A DNA stretch of 64,000 nucleotides, taken from positions 4,758,322 to 4,822,321 of the forward strand of contig NC_135570.1 of NCBI RefSeq assembly GCF_964340395.1. Reading direction: 5' to 3'. The stretch comes from Glandiceps talaboti. Its lineage: Eukaryota; Hemichordata; Enteropneusta; Spengelidae. The notes under the pieces are model-generated. The model saw only the letters and a list, made by a program, of their open reading frames with translations, was not told where the DNA came from and ran no database searches. The translations under genes were made by a program, and so were the position numbers. Positions 37,401 through 49,490 of the stretch are shown in pieces (position 1 is the first letter of the stretch; every line of letters begins with the position of its first letter).

Positions 37401-40400
37401 CTGTGTATGGAACCACGTCACCATAATTTCTCTTATGAGAGATAATAAACTTTTCTTGTATTTTGTATTTTGTATCATTTCAAAAATAAAAACAATCAAA
37501 GAGATGAAATAAAATGTAAAACAAAATATCAACCTAACTACCCTATTTTCTGAGGCCATGTTATCGGAAGCACACACATTTTTTTCCCACCTAATAACAC
37601 AGTGACTATAATTTACCTGAATTCTCCAGGAACAGCAATGATGGCTAGATTACCAACCTTCAGTATCTGAGTATCAACTATATCAGGATGCCAGTCATAC
37701 GGTATTTTGAGCTAGAACATAAATTATTATAAACTTAAGTACTTGGTAGAAATAATCACAGTAGCTCATGATTGAAAAAAAAAAGTGTTTAATAAAATCC
37801 TTAGACTTTTGAAAGTCTGCGTTTCTTTCTCCATGTTACAGTATAGTTTTCATGACTTACAGTGCACACTGCATGGATCAAGTAACGTTATTTCAAAAGT
37901 AAATATTGACAATATGAATTGATGCCCAACATTGACCAATGTTATATAAATGTGGGTGTCTAAATGTGTATGGAGAAAAGTTGGAATGTGGGTATGGTTG
38001 GCATTGACGATTGAAATAAGTGGAACTATTGTTTCAGGCATCTTAAATTGTTAAGGTTTTTATAAAAAATTCATATATTTCTGTATATAGAGGGAAGGAC
38101 ACTTTGTGAGGACTAACTGTGTGAGTGGATGATGGGTTCCTACTGTATACTAGTATTTAACTTTTGTGTTTTGATCCATATTGCATACATGTACATATAA
38201 ATTGTTTATTTTTATTCTGTATTCCCTCAAAAAATTGAATCATGTATTAATGACAATGACACCACTTCTAAGAACATTTAATGTTTGCCAATTTTTAATG
38301 TTATTTCCATGTTGGATTTAAACTCTGTTGTGCCGTTGTCACTAGACAGATTTAGCTGCATGTAGTGCTCCACATGCCTAGTGTCATAGTCACATGATTC
38401 AAAGGCAACACACATGTTCTGTAGCTGCAGATGTCTGTATCTACAAATGGTAGTCTACACATAACTGTAAAATTTGTGTGAACTTTTTGTCATTTTTCTT
38501 CAATTGAATGTTGTTATTTTGATATCAAACTTCAAAGTACAGAAATGTACATGTAATTGTAAACAATTGTTGAATTTTTCCTTTGGGTACTTTTACAGGA
38601 AAAATGTTTAAAATATTGAAAAGTTCGGGAAACAATAGCATGCCTTCAGCCTTCTGAACTGAAAATGTGAATGCTTGTGCACGCATGTTTCACTGTCTTC
38701 CATGTGTGTGTTCTGAACGTGTATCTAAAAACAACGATTTATGTGTCATTACATATACACCTGTATGATTATAATCCTGTGTAGGTATGAGTTCTAACGT
38801 GCAGCTAAACTTTTCTACCGTCATACAAAGAATTGAATGTAAACAATATTTATATTAAATCATATCATCATTATTTGTCACATAAAATTAAAGTTTTTAC
38901 AAATTGAATAATTCAAAAGTTGGCTCACCTCTCCCGTTGGTAGTAGGATTGGTTTAGGTTTTTGGCACTCTACAAGTTCTTTGGATGGTTCATGTATCAA
39001 GTTTCTGACTGCATCCCAAAACAAGGAACCCGAAGTTGATCCTAGAGAAAAACACAGTACATGTAAGTGAATACAACATACTACTCTGGCAACTGAGGTC
39101 TTGGTTTACTAAGATAGGCACCAACTAATCATTACAACATGTTGATATAAGCTATTGAATCGATGGTGGTTAAATTTACTTAATAGTAGGGTGGCATTTC
39201 TGATGACTTCCATGATCTTGCACAGTACATTTTTGGGGACTTCAAATGTTAACACTATCGTGATCAGGGTGATTAGAATCACACAACAGGATAACCGCTA
39301 TCACCAACTTGTGTAATCTACCACATCAAACAACAATAGTTTTAGTTTGTGTCAAAACCCTGCATCGTGGTATGTACAAGAACATATTACTACAAAAATT
39401 ATAAATATTTAGTTCATGGAGAACTTTTCCTTTTAATATTATGAATGTTGAAATATTTTTATGAAAAGCCATGAATTGACCCGGTACATGCCTTGAGTGA
39501 AGTTGAATGCACCTGGTCCATCAGTGGTACCGGCAGCAAAACTATACCCCATAGATGGCTTGCAAGTTTTCACCTAAAACAGAAATAAAAAGAAATAGCA
39601 GGTATGTGTTACTGGATAGATATATAGTGACTTTACAAGTTAGTTCTCTTCACCAAGTTAGTGTTTTAGAAGTAATCAGTGATCAACTCATCATAACCTG
39701 ACACTCACTTATGTCTGTCTGACAAATATTACAGAGTTTAATACTTTTATGTTGTATTAATGTTGATACTGTAAACGCAATCAGTGCACTTACCTTTTTG
39801 TCCGATTAATGTAACAGTTAACATTGTAATCTCTCACTTACTTTCATCTAACTAATCTTAACATTGTAAACAATCACTTACCTATTGTTGATCAATGTTA
39901 ACATTGTAAACAACACTTACCTTTTATCCAATCAATAATGACATATTGCAATGTCACTTACCATTAGTCTGACTACAGTTAATAACTAAAGTTGACACCA
40001 TAATTGCTTACTTACCTTTGTCTGACTAATGTTCACAATGTGTAATCACACTTACCTTTGTCTGATTCATATTTAAGTGGCTGTATGGATGAGGATTGGG
40101 TATTTATTTTGGATTTTTAATTTATAAAACAATTTTATCATGGCGTCCTACTTGAAAAATCAATGTGAAACAACACTGACCAAGTCCATGTTTGTAACTC
40201 AATACATTACAAAAAGCTAAAAAAATGTGTAAATAAATTTGTCATTGTACGTACAATAACAAACATTTGACACATTTATCAGTCTTTTGAAATGTATTGA
40301 GTTACAAACATGGACTTGGCGTATGTTGTTTCATATTGATTTTTCAAGTAGGACGCCATGATAAAATTGTTTTATAAATTAAAAATCCAAAATTATTACC

Positions 40401-43400
40401 CACCCACAAAATTATCATCCACATGGCCACTTTAACAGTATACTCGCTTACCTTTTTCTGGCAATGTTCACAATGCAATCACCCACACTTACCATTGTCT
40501 GCCCAATATTCACAGTGTACTTACCTTTTTCTGACCAATGTTGACAGTGTAATCACTCATATTAACATACTGGTGAATGTAACCAACTGATCCTGACAGA
40601 GAAGTAGATGCATTCTGGTATAGAAGCTGTAAGAGATGAATTAAACACACAATTATTAGTTGACAAATGTAATTAATGTCATCATTCAAACGGATAGAAT
40701 AACAACTGATATTTACACTCTATTAATCCAAACCAGATTAGGATTACAATGTAAGTGAAGACTTACCACGGCCTTATCAAATTGTTGTTTACCAATTATC
40801 TGTGTGCTTTCCATCATGTTTTTGCCAGGTCCAGAAGCAATACAAAGTTCACTCTGATCAAAAAGAAAACGAGAAGGAAGTCAGATTTGCCAGTAGTCAG
40901 CAGTAAATGAGTGACAATACAGGGTAAAATTTTTGACTTGTTTCATACCTCAACGGCTTTTCTTTGACAAAGTTTGAGTTAAATTGGATTTTTCATTATC
41001 CTAGCAACTACTATCTGTACTATTCGACAAACAACATGTTATGAAACAATGTGATATTTTACAGTCATGTGAGGTTTCACTTTTTATTTGACATCTAATG
41101 TATAAAACATATTTGTGTACAAATACAAAATCATAACTTTTCAATTCTAACTGTCTCTCAAAGATTATTGTCAGTAAACTTGTATGATTCAGGCTACAGA
41201 TCTCTCCCTTTCCAGATCTAAGATAATACAATGGAAGGCAGTTGACTTGAAACAAAATGTTGTTTGGCTCAACTAAACTCTTAATATGGTTGCCCAGTTT
41301 GTTCATCGTCTGGCAGGACATAAAACTTGCCAACATGGCTACATTTTCTTTGCATAAGATACTTTTATTTTAGCACCCACTTCCTGTGACCCACCTAACT
41401 ACCATCTCTGTCAAGGGTAGTATGAGACGCAGTACCACTTTTGACTGTCTACAGCCCCCAGGGGAGAGATCGCCGTCAGTAAATGAAGTCAAAGGTGGAA
41501 CTTTGTCTCATACTCATCACATTTACGCATCCTCTCTGCTCAAGCTTTACCCCGGGTGGAAAGACATGGTCAAATATGATGATTCATACAGTGATTGTTT
41601 AGATAGACCCAGACATACCTTGCCATTGCATGTACTTGTAGCTTTATCACAGGGTAGACCAGTATCTTGACAGTGTGGACCCTTCGTGTTAGGAGACACA
41701 TCTCCCTCATTACTCTGTGCAAAAGCAGCGACAAATGATCCCTAGGAAAAAAGAAAAGAAACCTAGAAAACATCAATCTTCCTGAACTGAGCTAAACTTG
41801 AGAATTATTTAAAACACGATAAAAATATGTATCAACATAATTTCATCTCCACAAAAACTAACTACATGTCTATTTGGCCAATGTACCACATGTAAATCAA
41901 ATTGAACACGTTTGAACAAAATATATTGCATTTCTACCCTGATCGTTCTACATCACAACACATGTCTACATCATTAATTTGTTCAAAATGTGTTCAAAGA
42001 ATAGTGAAGAAATTCAGAGTTACTATTAATCTTCTGATTTTTCAGAAGTTATTGTTGCCCAGGTTTAATTATTTCAATTACATTATTCCCTAATATTTTT
42101 CCTTATTTAGCCAAAAATACTTGTGACCTAATGGTTTTGTCATTTCTCATCTTTGACTCGTAGTAACAAAGCCCCTTAGGTTACTTAGATGACCATGTTG
42201 TAGTTGTGAGTTTTTGGCATGAAATGACCATGCTTTGTAGTCACTCAATGTACTTACTTGACCAGGTCGTGATCCAGGATTCATTTTCTGTTCAAAGAGA
42301 TAGGATGCATACCCTTTGTTGTCACTACTTATCAGTTTATTTGTGTTGTTCATACTTGTACAATGGACAGCAAACCAACTAAAATTGAAAAAAATAATAT
42401 TAAAAAAACAGAATAACAAAAAAGTAAAATACAAAAATAAAAGAAATAAAAAATAATTTAAGGAAACCAAAAATAAACAGAATTATTATCATAGCGGTGT
42501 CCAAAAGCTGCTATGTAAATTCAAGTAATTTCAACATTTTAGTTTGTGGTCATAAATTTATTTACTAATTTCCCTTTTATAAAACAATTTTATCATTTTG
42601 TCGTACTTGAAAAATCAATGCAATGCAACATAGACCAAGTCCTTGTTTGTAACTCAATAAATTGCACAAGATTAATAAATGTGTAAAATGTTTGTTATTG
42701 TATGTACAATTGTATGTATACAATAACAAACATTTTACGCATTTATTAGCTTTTTCAAGTTTTTGTAATATATTGAGTTACAAACACAGACTTCGTCTAT
42801 GTTGTTTCACACTGATTTTTTCAAGCAGGACGCCATGATAAAAATAAATACCCAATCCTCATTCATATGGCCACTTAAAAATGTTGCTGCTAATACTTTG
42901 TTGAAGTAAATTTCAACCTAGTCTCAGGTAAAAATCATGAAGATGAAAGAGGGGTCACCATGCAATTTTTTGAAAGTGCAAACAAAATGATCTAAACTTT
43001 TATCAATATTGCACTTCAAAATGGCCATCAAATGCACTGTAACTCTCAGGTCAAATAAAAGATAGCCAGTTTCCTTGAAAACAAGACGGTGAACGACTAA
43101 ATTTCTGTGACACGATTCCAAAAGGACCAGAGCAACTAATACTTTCTTATGGTTAACTTTAAAGTCATTACTTTGATTTTCAAACAAAATGGTCCCTAAA
43201 GCACATTCTATCTTACTTAAAACATGGACAGCAAACCTAAGATATAAAGTAAAATATCATCTAAAATTTTCAAAAAAATTGGAATTTGGTGTCCTTTAAG
43301 ATGGCCATATGGATGAGGATTAAGCATTTATTTTGGATTTTGAATTTATAAAACAATTCTATCATGGCTTCCTACTTGAAAAATCAATGTGAAACAATAT

Positions 43401-46400
43401 ATGTCAAGTCCTTGTTTGTAACTCAATAAATTGCAAAAGATTAATAAATTAGTAAATCTTCGTTATTGTATGTACAATAACAAACTTTTTTTACACATTT
43501 TCTAGTTTTTTTGCAATGTATTGAGTTACAAACACAGACTTTATCAATGTTGTTTCACATTGATTTTTTCAACTCGGAAGTCATGATAAAGTTATTTTAT
43601 AAATTAAAAATCCAAAATAAATACCCAATCGTCATCAATATAGCCACTTTATTATCATAATATACACTTACTTGACCATACCAATGTCTTTACCATTCAC
43701 ATCCAAAAGTTTCAGGAGTAACATAGTTTTATCTACATTGTACTTATATCTGTAAAACAAACGGTACAGTAGAAGATAAGATAAGATAAGATAAGATAAG
43801 ATAATATCATTAGATGCTATTCTCCAACATTTTTCTTCATTCGGCTAAGGAAAATACAAGTGACCTAAGAGGCCTTTGTCACTAAAAATCATGAGTATTT
43901 TCCGGCTGAATGAAGAAAAATATTTGACAATAACATAATTATACCAGTGCCTGTAATATCAACAACAAAAAGACAGCTTGTAGGGTCTAGTTGAAGATTA
44001 CACCAACAGATTGAGTTCCACAAACATTTCAAACTCTTATTATTTTTATTTAATAAAACTATCAAATATGATCATGACTTACTTTTTTTTCTCATCTGCT
44101 GGGTTATTTTCATATGCTGTAGGACTTCTGTTGATATTAGAATTCAATAACTCTCCTTCATTTATCATTATATTCCCAGGTTTCAAGTTATCATGTGCCT
44201 TTTGAACACTCTGAAAGTTCAAAATATGAATATAAATTAATATTTTGTCAAATGCCACATCTGGTTCAGTACAAAGACATTTTCCACTCACAAGTTGACA
44301 GTAAAACTGTTCAAGTCGCTGCAACGATAATAAAAGGGCATTTATTTTGGATTTTTAATTAATTTTATAAAAATCAACTCCACCATGTTTCTCCCACTTG
44401 AAATTAAATGTGAAACAGCATCCAAGTTTGTTATTCAATCAATTGAAAAAAGCTACAAAAGTGTGGGAAAATGTGGTTATTGTACATCGCACACATTCTC
44501 GCAAACCGAGTTATTATTTCTACCACTACATTTCGAAATAAAAGTGGGAGGCTCGTTAAGAACGTTGCCATAAAACAGGCTGTGGTTTGCGACGATGGTC
44601 GTACAATGACAATATTTTACACACTTTTCAATTTTTTGCAATTTATTGAGTTACAAACAAGAACGTGGTATATGTTGTTTCATATTATTTTCAAGTAGTA
44701 TAATAGTAAATTTGTTTTATCAATTTAAAATCCATGTGGCAACTTTAATACAACAGCTCTACCTTAGAATGTAACACTCACAGACATGGTTTATTTGGTA
44801 CAGACAGAATGTTACAATGTAACACTCACAGACATAGTTTATTTGGTACAGACAAAATGTTACAATGTAACACTCACAGACATAGTTTATTTGGTACAGA
44901 CAAAATGTTACAATGTAACATTCACAGACATAGTTTATTTGGTACAGACAAAATGTTACAATGTAACACTCACAGACATAGTTTATTTGGTACAGACAGA
45001 ATGTTACAATGTAACACTCACAGACATGGTTTATTTGATCCCCTCACAAGGTGATATCAATTCAATAATTAACTACATGTACCATGATTAAAAACTTACC
45101 TTGACAATTCCTTGTACAATGGCTTCAAAGTTTTGATAGATAAATCCCAGAGATGTAATATCAAACAAGACAAACTGTTGAAATCCAGCTGGGGCAGAGT
45201 GGGTGTGAATGCCACTAAGACATAGATTTTGTTCAGTGTACAAGTTTCCATATAACTTCTTTAGTCTATTGAGTACCTGTAAACAAAATGTGTTGTCCTC
45301 TGATCAAGCAAATACTATGACAGAACCTCATGATGTGTGATTGCAAGTGTAGCATACTCAGTGTTCTCTGTGCCAGTACTTTCATGAGCATAGCGTATGA
45401 AATTGCAGCAGAAAACATTGCAAGTACGAGTGCAAATACCCCCTGAGTACCTACACTGGCACTCTCATCGAATGGGGTTTTGTTATTATTACATATGTTT
45501 ATCTGAAACAAACAAATTTCTGTAAAAATGACACTATGCAATCACACACTTTCATGTGGAACAAACAATCGCATCTTAATCTTCATATCATTTGCATGTA
45601 GGTATGCAGTAATGTTTTTGGTATTGCATTGCAGTGGATTTTTAATTATTAAGACAACTCTACTAGATAAGTATGTTTTTATACTTGAAAAAAAAACAAG
45701 GTGAAACAGACTCGAACAAATCTGTGTTTGTCACTCAATAAATTACAAAAAGTTAAAAAGTGTGTAAAAAGTTTGTTAATAATACATACAATAACAAATC
45801 GTTTAAATATGTTTTAATGTTTTACAATTTATTGAGTTTCAAACAAGGATTTATTTTATGTTGTTTCATTTTTTTTTCAAGTATAAAAAGATAGTAGAGG
45901 TGTTTTATGAATTAAAAATCCAAAATGAATTAAAAATCCAAAATGAATACTCCATTTATCATCCATAAAACCACTTAATTACCACCCTTAATAAAAAGAA
46001 AAAAAACACTGGTAGGAAATGTTGGTAAAATGACTGCCAGGGGTACTATAACCTCTGAGATATAATTCAGGTAGCTTCTATTAAGATACCACCCTTGACA
46101 AAATCTTGGTAAGGAACCTAGGTAAAATGACTTGGAAACTCAATTACCTGCCTTAAAAACAAGGGTAGGGTAAAATGACTGATCATGAATCGCAGGTAGA
46201 TCTTACCAATATACTACCAGCAACAAATAACTGACTGAAATACACTCACCTCCAATTTGACGATTTGAGAGCCCATACAATTATCAGCACTTATAAACAA
46301 TATACGTTGTTTGTCATCGTTGATATCAGCTATGATGTAGGCTCTACTGTACAGTTTCAGATGTATACCACCAGCAGTTTGAGATGGGTCTGCATAACCC

Positions 46401-47671
46401 ATCTGTAGTAAAACATGTCACAGGGTCAATAATTAATCATTCAAAAAATTATAACAAATATACAGTACATGTACATCCATCAAAATTCCAGTACAGTGTT
46501 TTTGCTAAGGTTGGGGAATCCTGGTATAACAGAAAAGGGGCATATGGTAAAACTGGCATAGTTTCCAAGGTACTACGGATAATGTTGTGGAGATCATGAC
46601 CTTGGTTCCAACAATGTCGGGAGTGTGTGTATGCCAATATAATCATTGGAAGGTGTGGCCTTCAGCTCAGCCAATGAGATCCAAACACAGGTAACACAGT
46701 GCCTTTAAACACATCACACTGCAGTAGTAGAGGTAAATAACCAATGCCTTTAAAACTTCCAATATTGGTGGCAGCAGTGGGACCAAGAACTTACCATTGA
46801 TTGTGAGACTTGTGTTGTTTTACATAATCAATTTTTTGCCAGCATTTTACTCATGTCTTGAACTATTTTAACAGCGGGGAGGGTCATGTTTTAGAGAAAA
46901 AAAGTTGAGGGAGGGCTACTTCTTAGCACGACTGAATTGGGGGAGGGTGACATTTTACGCGACAGCCCGAGCCTGCTTTCCACTGACCCTCCCTTTGTCA
47001 ACCTCGGTATGATAAAAAAGCTTTAATTTTTTTTTTAATTCAAAAATTCAAAGCCCAAAATAAAAAAAAACTCACTACAACTATTTCAGAAGTTGTGCGA
47101 CGTACATGCTGATTCCTCCTAAAATATACGTACCAGCTTACTAACGGGCAACACATTTGGTGGTCTGAGGTACCAGTAAGAATTATGTTCCTCTGAATGT
47201 GCACACTTACTCTAATTAGTGGTGTGTAAATGGTCTCAATTAAATAGTAGGCTTAGTTTTAATCATCTTTTATTCACATTCACCAGGCGAATTAAAAAAA
47301 AGCAGGAATCAGAGTCAAAGGGCACATCCTGGTTGTAACTTAGTGTAATGGGAGATGTCAGCGTACCAGGTAAATTTAAATTTAATCTAACAAAAACAAA
47401 ATCATACCAACTTGTGGTCATGTATTAAAGTCATACATAGTATGTTATTATAACGTCTAAGTTTACCAGTAGGCGTATATCGACTGGATGAAGCTATCAC
47501 AAGTCATAACTTGGCACTCACCATGTTTACATCGGCAGCAGGTCCCGTAATATCTCCACTTCCGACACCAATGTAAAAATTACCAGACTGACCTTCTGGA
47601 CGACAACAAACTGTACCAAATGATATAAAAACAATCGCAATAAGAGCAAAATTGGCCATGGTTTCAACCAT
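31114..47671 (-). CDS. ASAH2: Neutral ceramidase, complete 19-exon gene (702 aa)
   Basis: Neutral ceramidase hydrolyses ceramide to sphingosine and fatty acid at the cell surface or extracellularly. Exons (minus): 47671-47522, 46402-46250, 45276-45100, 44210-44083, 43749-43672, 42378-42258, 41741-41619, 40853-40767, 40626-40525, 39573-39492, 39041-38929, 37711-37617, 36118-36079, 35544-35446, 34323-34228, 33266-33123, 32275-32222, 31583-31498, 31294-31114. Every phase agrees. A signal peptide (MANFALIAIVFISF) is followed by GVGSGDITGPA and NMMGYADPSQ. Zinc and active-site motifs are SGIHTHSAPAGF (about His125/His127), NWFAVHCTSMNNTN (His234), nucleophile Ser285 in GDVSPN, VPGEFSTMSGRR (Glu468) and NVYTHYITT. 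The C-terminal Ig-like domain runs from NSTVLVSFISANPRNS to ITK-TAA. The length matches invertebrate enzymes, and the mucin-like linker of vertebrate ASAH2 is absent. The first of two ATGs (MVETM) is chosen; starting at the second Met would shorten the protein by four residues. Confidence 0.95.
31362..31475. repeat. (GGT/GAT)n microsatellite
   Basis: Mixed trinucleotide repeat in the last ceramidase intron. Confidence 0.9.
35012..35278. mobile_element. Small MITE with AGTAATGAAAATTTCTACC ends
   Basis: TTAGTAATGAAAATTTCTAC at the left and its near-exact inverse at 35257-35278 define an inverted-repeat element of ~265 bp in a ceramidase intron. The two inverted ends meet TTA/TAA. Confidence 0.6.
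35575..36005. repeat. (CAGT/CAAT)n tetranucleotide tract
   Basis: About 430 bp of tetranucleotide repeats changes phase and composition between CAGT and CAAT, with repeated cagtgaaactgttagt interruptions. It ends 75 bp before ceramidase exon 13 in plus coordinates. Confidence 0.9.
36496..37579. mobile_element. MITE copy E (TGTGTTTCCGATAAC family) interrupted by a LINE
   Basis: The left end is TGTGTGTTTCCGATAACC and the right end is its inverse (TTATCGGAAGCACACACA). The halves 36496-36711 and 37478-37579 together align with copy A (109-377), while the middle 770 bp is a LINE fragment absent from copy A. Confidence 0.7.
36712..37477 (+). mobile_element. LINE fragment (reverse transcriptase C-terminal end, broken)
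   Basis: Broken frames read RVTEYRYLGTILDDKLNF, HKKCQSRFYCLQK, VLQTFYRSFIESVLTFSVLV, NKIVNECSKVVGEKQ and FELLPSG, the order found at the C-terminus of non-LTR retrotransposon ORF2 proteins. Several stops and shifts are present. The 3' end is a short TTTTGTATT repeat, as in CR1/L2/Rex-type LINEs. Confidence 0.8.
39785..40524 (-). repeat. Tandem array of copies of ceramidase exon 9 end plus 5' splice site
   Basis: A ~41-bp unit (plus strand acttacctttktctgacc and an aatgttnacantgtaatcac stretch) repeats about nine times from 39785 to 40090 and 40445 to 40524. It is the end of exon 9 with its GGTAAGT donor, so the intron is filled with decoy donors. A family F foldback element (40074-40434) splits the array. 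Confidence 0.75.
40074..40434. mobile_element. Foldback element family F, copy 2
   Basis: The left arm starts AAGTGGCTGTATGGATGAGG and the right arm ends CCACATGGCCACTTTAA. The arms are ~165-bp inverted repeats with the TTGTACGTACAA centre. It is inserted inside the splice-donor array. Confidence 0.8.
41417..41516. repeat. Short foldback, AGTATGAGAC arms
   Basis: AGTATGAGACGCAGTACCAC and its approximate inverse (ending GTCTCATACT) flank a ~45-bp loop with the CCCCCAGGGG motif. It lies in a ceramidase intron. Confidence 0.5.
41619..41741 (-). CDS. ASAH2: Ceramidase exon 7 with the catalytic serine
   Basis: This exon encodes GSFVAAFAQSNEGDVSPNTK through CDKATSTCNGK. Ser in GDVSPN is the nucleophile of the neutral ceramidase family. 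The exon is phase 0 at both ends. Confidence 0.95.
42545..42878. mobile_element. Foldback element family F, copy 3
   Basis: Same arms as copy 2 (GTACTTGAAAAATCAATG, TTTGTAACTCAATAAATT). The left terminal 30 bp is decayed; the right end CATATGGCCACTTAA is intact. Confidence 0.7.
43298..43652. mobile_element. Foldback element family F, copy 4
   Basis: It starts AAGATGGCCATATGGATGAG and ends with the inverse TAGCCACTTTA; centre TTATTGTATGTACAATAA. It ends about 20 bp from ceramidase exon 5 (43672). Confidence 0.8.
43772..43804. repeat. (GATAA)n microsatellite
   Basis: About six GATAA units, just upstream (plus sense) of exon 5's acceptor. Confidence 0.8.
44335..44756. mobile_element. Foldback element family F, copy 5 (diverged, with a loop insertion)
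   Basis: The arms retain GCATTTATTTTGGATTTTTA and ATTTATTGAGTTACAAAC. The loop carries ~130 bp of extra, more CpG-rich sequence (44480-44610), itself with inverted AAACCGAG/CGTACAATGA-type pieces. Confidence 0.65.
44772..45041. repeat. 48-bp minisatellite, ~5.5 copies
   Basis: The unit gtttatttggtacagacaaa plus tgttacaatgtaacactcac repeats in perfect 48-bp steps. It contains the palindrome TGTTACAATGTAACA. It lies in a ceramidase intron and the ORFs over it are spurious. Confidence 0.9.
45290..45490 (-). repeat. Dispersed repeat, copy inverted at 50180-50410
   Basis: On the minus strand it reads gtgtaggtactc, gtatttgcactcgtacttgc, agagaacactgagtatgc and gttctgtca. The same order appears on the plus strand at 50230-50390. 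Confidence 0.6.
45635..45978. mobile_element. Foldback element family F, copy 6
   Basis: Diverged arms share GTGGATTTTTAATTATTAAG and TGTTTGTCACTCAATAAATT, with inverses at the right. It carries a short duplication of attaaaaatccaaaatgaat at 45913-45950. Confidence 0.65.
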
Positions 47672-49211
47672 CGTGGATTCCGGACCAGGCAGGACTCAAA
47701 GTGCAAAGCACGAGTTACTACTCAAAGTCAGGTGATACTTCAAAGGATTATGTCACATGACTTCAAGGTCAAAAAACTCTTGCATGTATTGACGCTCAGC
47801 TGGACGATCAACTCCCGGGGATCAACTTTGCGTGTTCTAGTGATTATCCGAGATTGACGTTTAGTTTAAGTTTTAACTTGAGTACATGCATCTAGTATGG
47901 TTAACAGTATTACACCAAATTAATATAAATTGTAGGCGTCACTTCTTTTGGTCCTTAGTATAACTCATTGTAGTGCAAACAGAGCTACTCCAGTATAACC
48001 CCCGCCCCCTCCTATGTCAAACTAGATACGTGCAACCCAGTATGTGTGTGGTGTATGTATATATATATATATATATAATAGACCTCCCTCCACTGGCTAT
48101 GCCTACACGTGTAGGGTATATGTTTTTAGCTAATAAGCTTATCTCACCCGTCTATTGCTTCTACTTATTAGCCTGTACGGTAGAACAAATAACGGAAAAT
48201 AGATACAGACACTAATGCTCTTGATTGATGGATAGGGTGACATTAGCATACGTAATATGATTAGCATACGTAATATTGGGCTCCAATCCCAGAAATCCCT
48301 ACTCCAGTGTACAGTCACGTGGTAGGTTCATGCATGTACAGGGATAAGTTCTCTTATTTTTTATAGAAGTCACTCAAAAAAGAGTAGTAGATGTGACTGG
48401 ACATCAAGTAAAGTAGCAAGGTCAAAACCAGTTTCGTCTTTTCTTCCCTTCTAGAAGACTGAATGATTATCTTCAAGCATTTACATTGATCGATATGCAA
48501 GACATGAAGTGCAACTGAGTCTGACGTAAAATATCCCTTTGGGTAAAGTGGATTTTCACAGTGGATTTCCAGACTTCTTACACGCACCATATGGCAAACA
48601 CTCCTTGGGGGATTTCTTGTGTTATCTAGATTCCCTGGTCGAAGTTTGGTCTCTGAAGCTGATATGGACTATTGAGTGAATTGGCGTGATGGACACAGTA
48701 TTAAGAGTTATACCATTTCAACCGAAACGGACTGCTTCGAATGGACTCGCATGCTTCTCTTTCGATCTCAAGGAAACAATTATAACTTGAGTGACGTAGT
48801 TCATAAGGTGAATTAAAAACACTCATTACAATACTTTCTGTAGATTTTCAAGTCTTGTTATCATCGTGCCCTTATGATCTAAAATACCCTCACGTTTTTT
48901 TTTAAATCCCGATGGAGTCGGGCTTAATAACTTATTGATTGCATTGCCCATGGAAAAGTGACCTTGGATTACTAGGTCAACAACAGTCACAACTGTAGGT
49001 TTTGTGAATTAGATGGAAATGACCTGTTCATCGACAATTATACAGATTCTGCAGTTTGTTTCAGTCTTATAAGATTAGAGGAGATGAGAAAAGAAATAAC
49101 TGTCAGCATGGGATATTATCTTAAAACTTTTTGAGTTGCTTGAGAACTTAGATGGTGTCCACTCTGGTTGTGATGACATCGGATACTTTAAACCCATTTA
49201 AAGCAATGCTG

Positions 49212-49213
<2 letters not shown>

Positions 49214-49303
<90 letters not shown>

Positions 49304-49392
49304 CTCGGTGAGTATCAATCTGCTAACACAGTGCTCTATATCTATATATATAACTATATATATAACTATATATATATATATAACTATATATA

Positions 49393-49490
<98 letters not shown>
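49214..49490. repeat. (TA)n tract, ~280 bp with one interruption
   Basis: Two long TA runs flank a ~50-bp unique piece and TAACTATATA variants. Such AT-dinucleotide tracts can extrude cruciforms. ORFs of YIYIYI here are artefacts. Confidence 0.95.

Noticed and set aside
44786-45091. 101-aa ORF with a 16-residue repeat
   Set aside because: Product of the 48-bp minisatellite inside a ceramidase intron.
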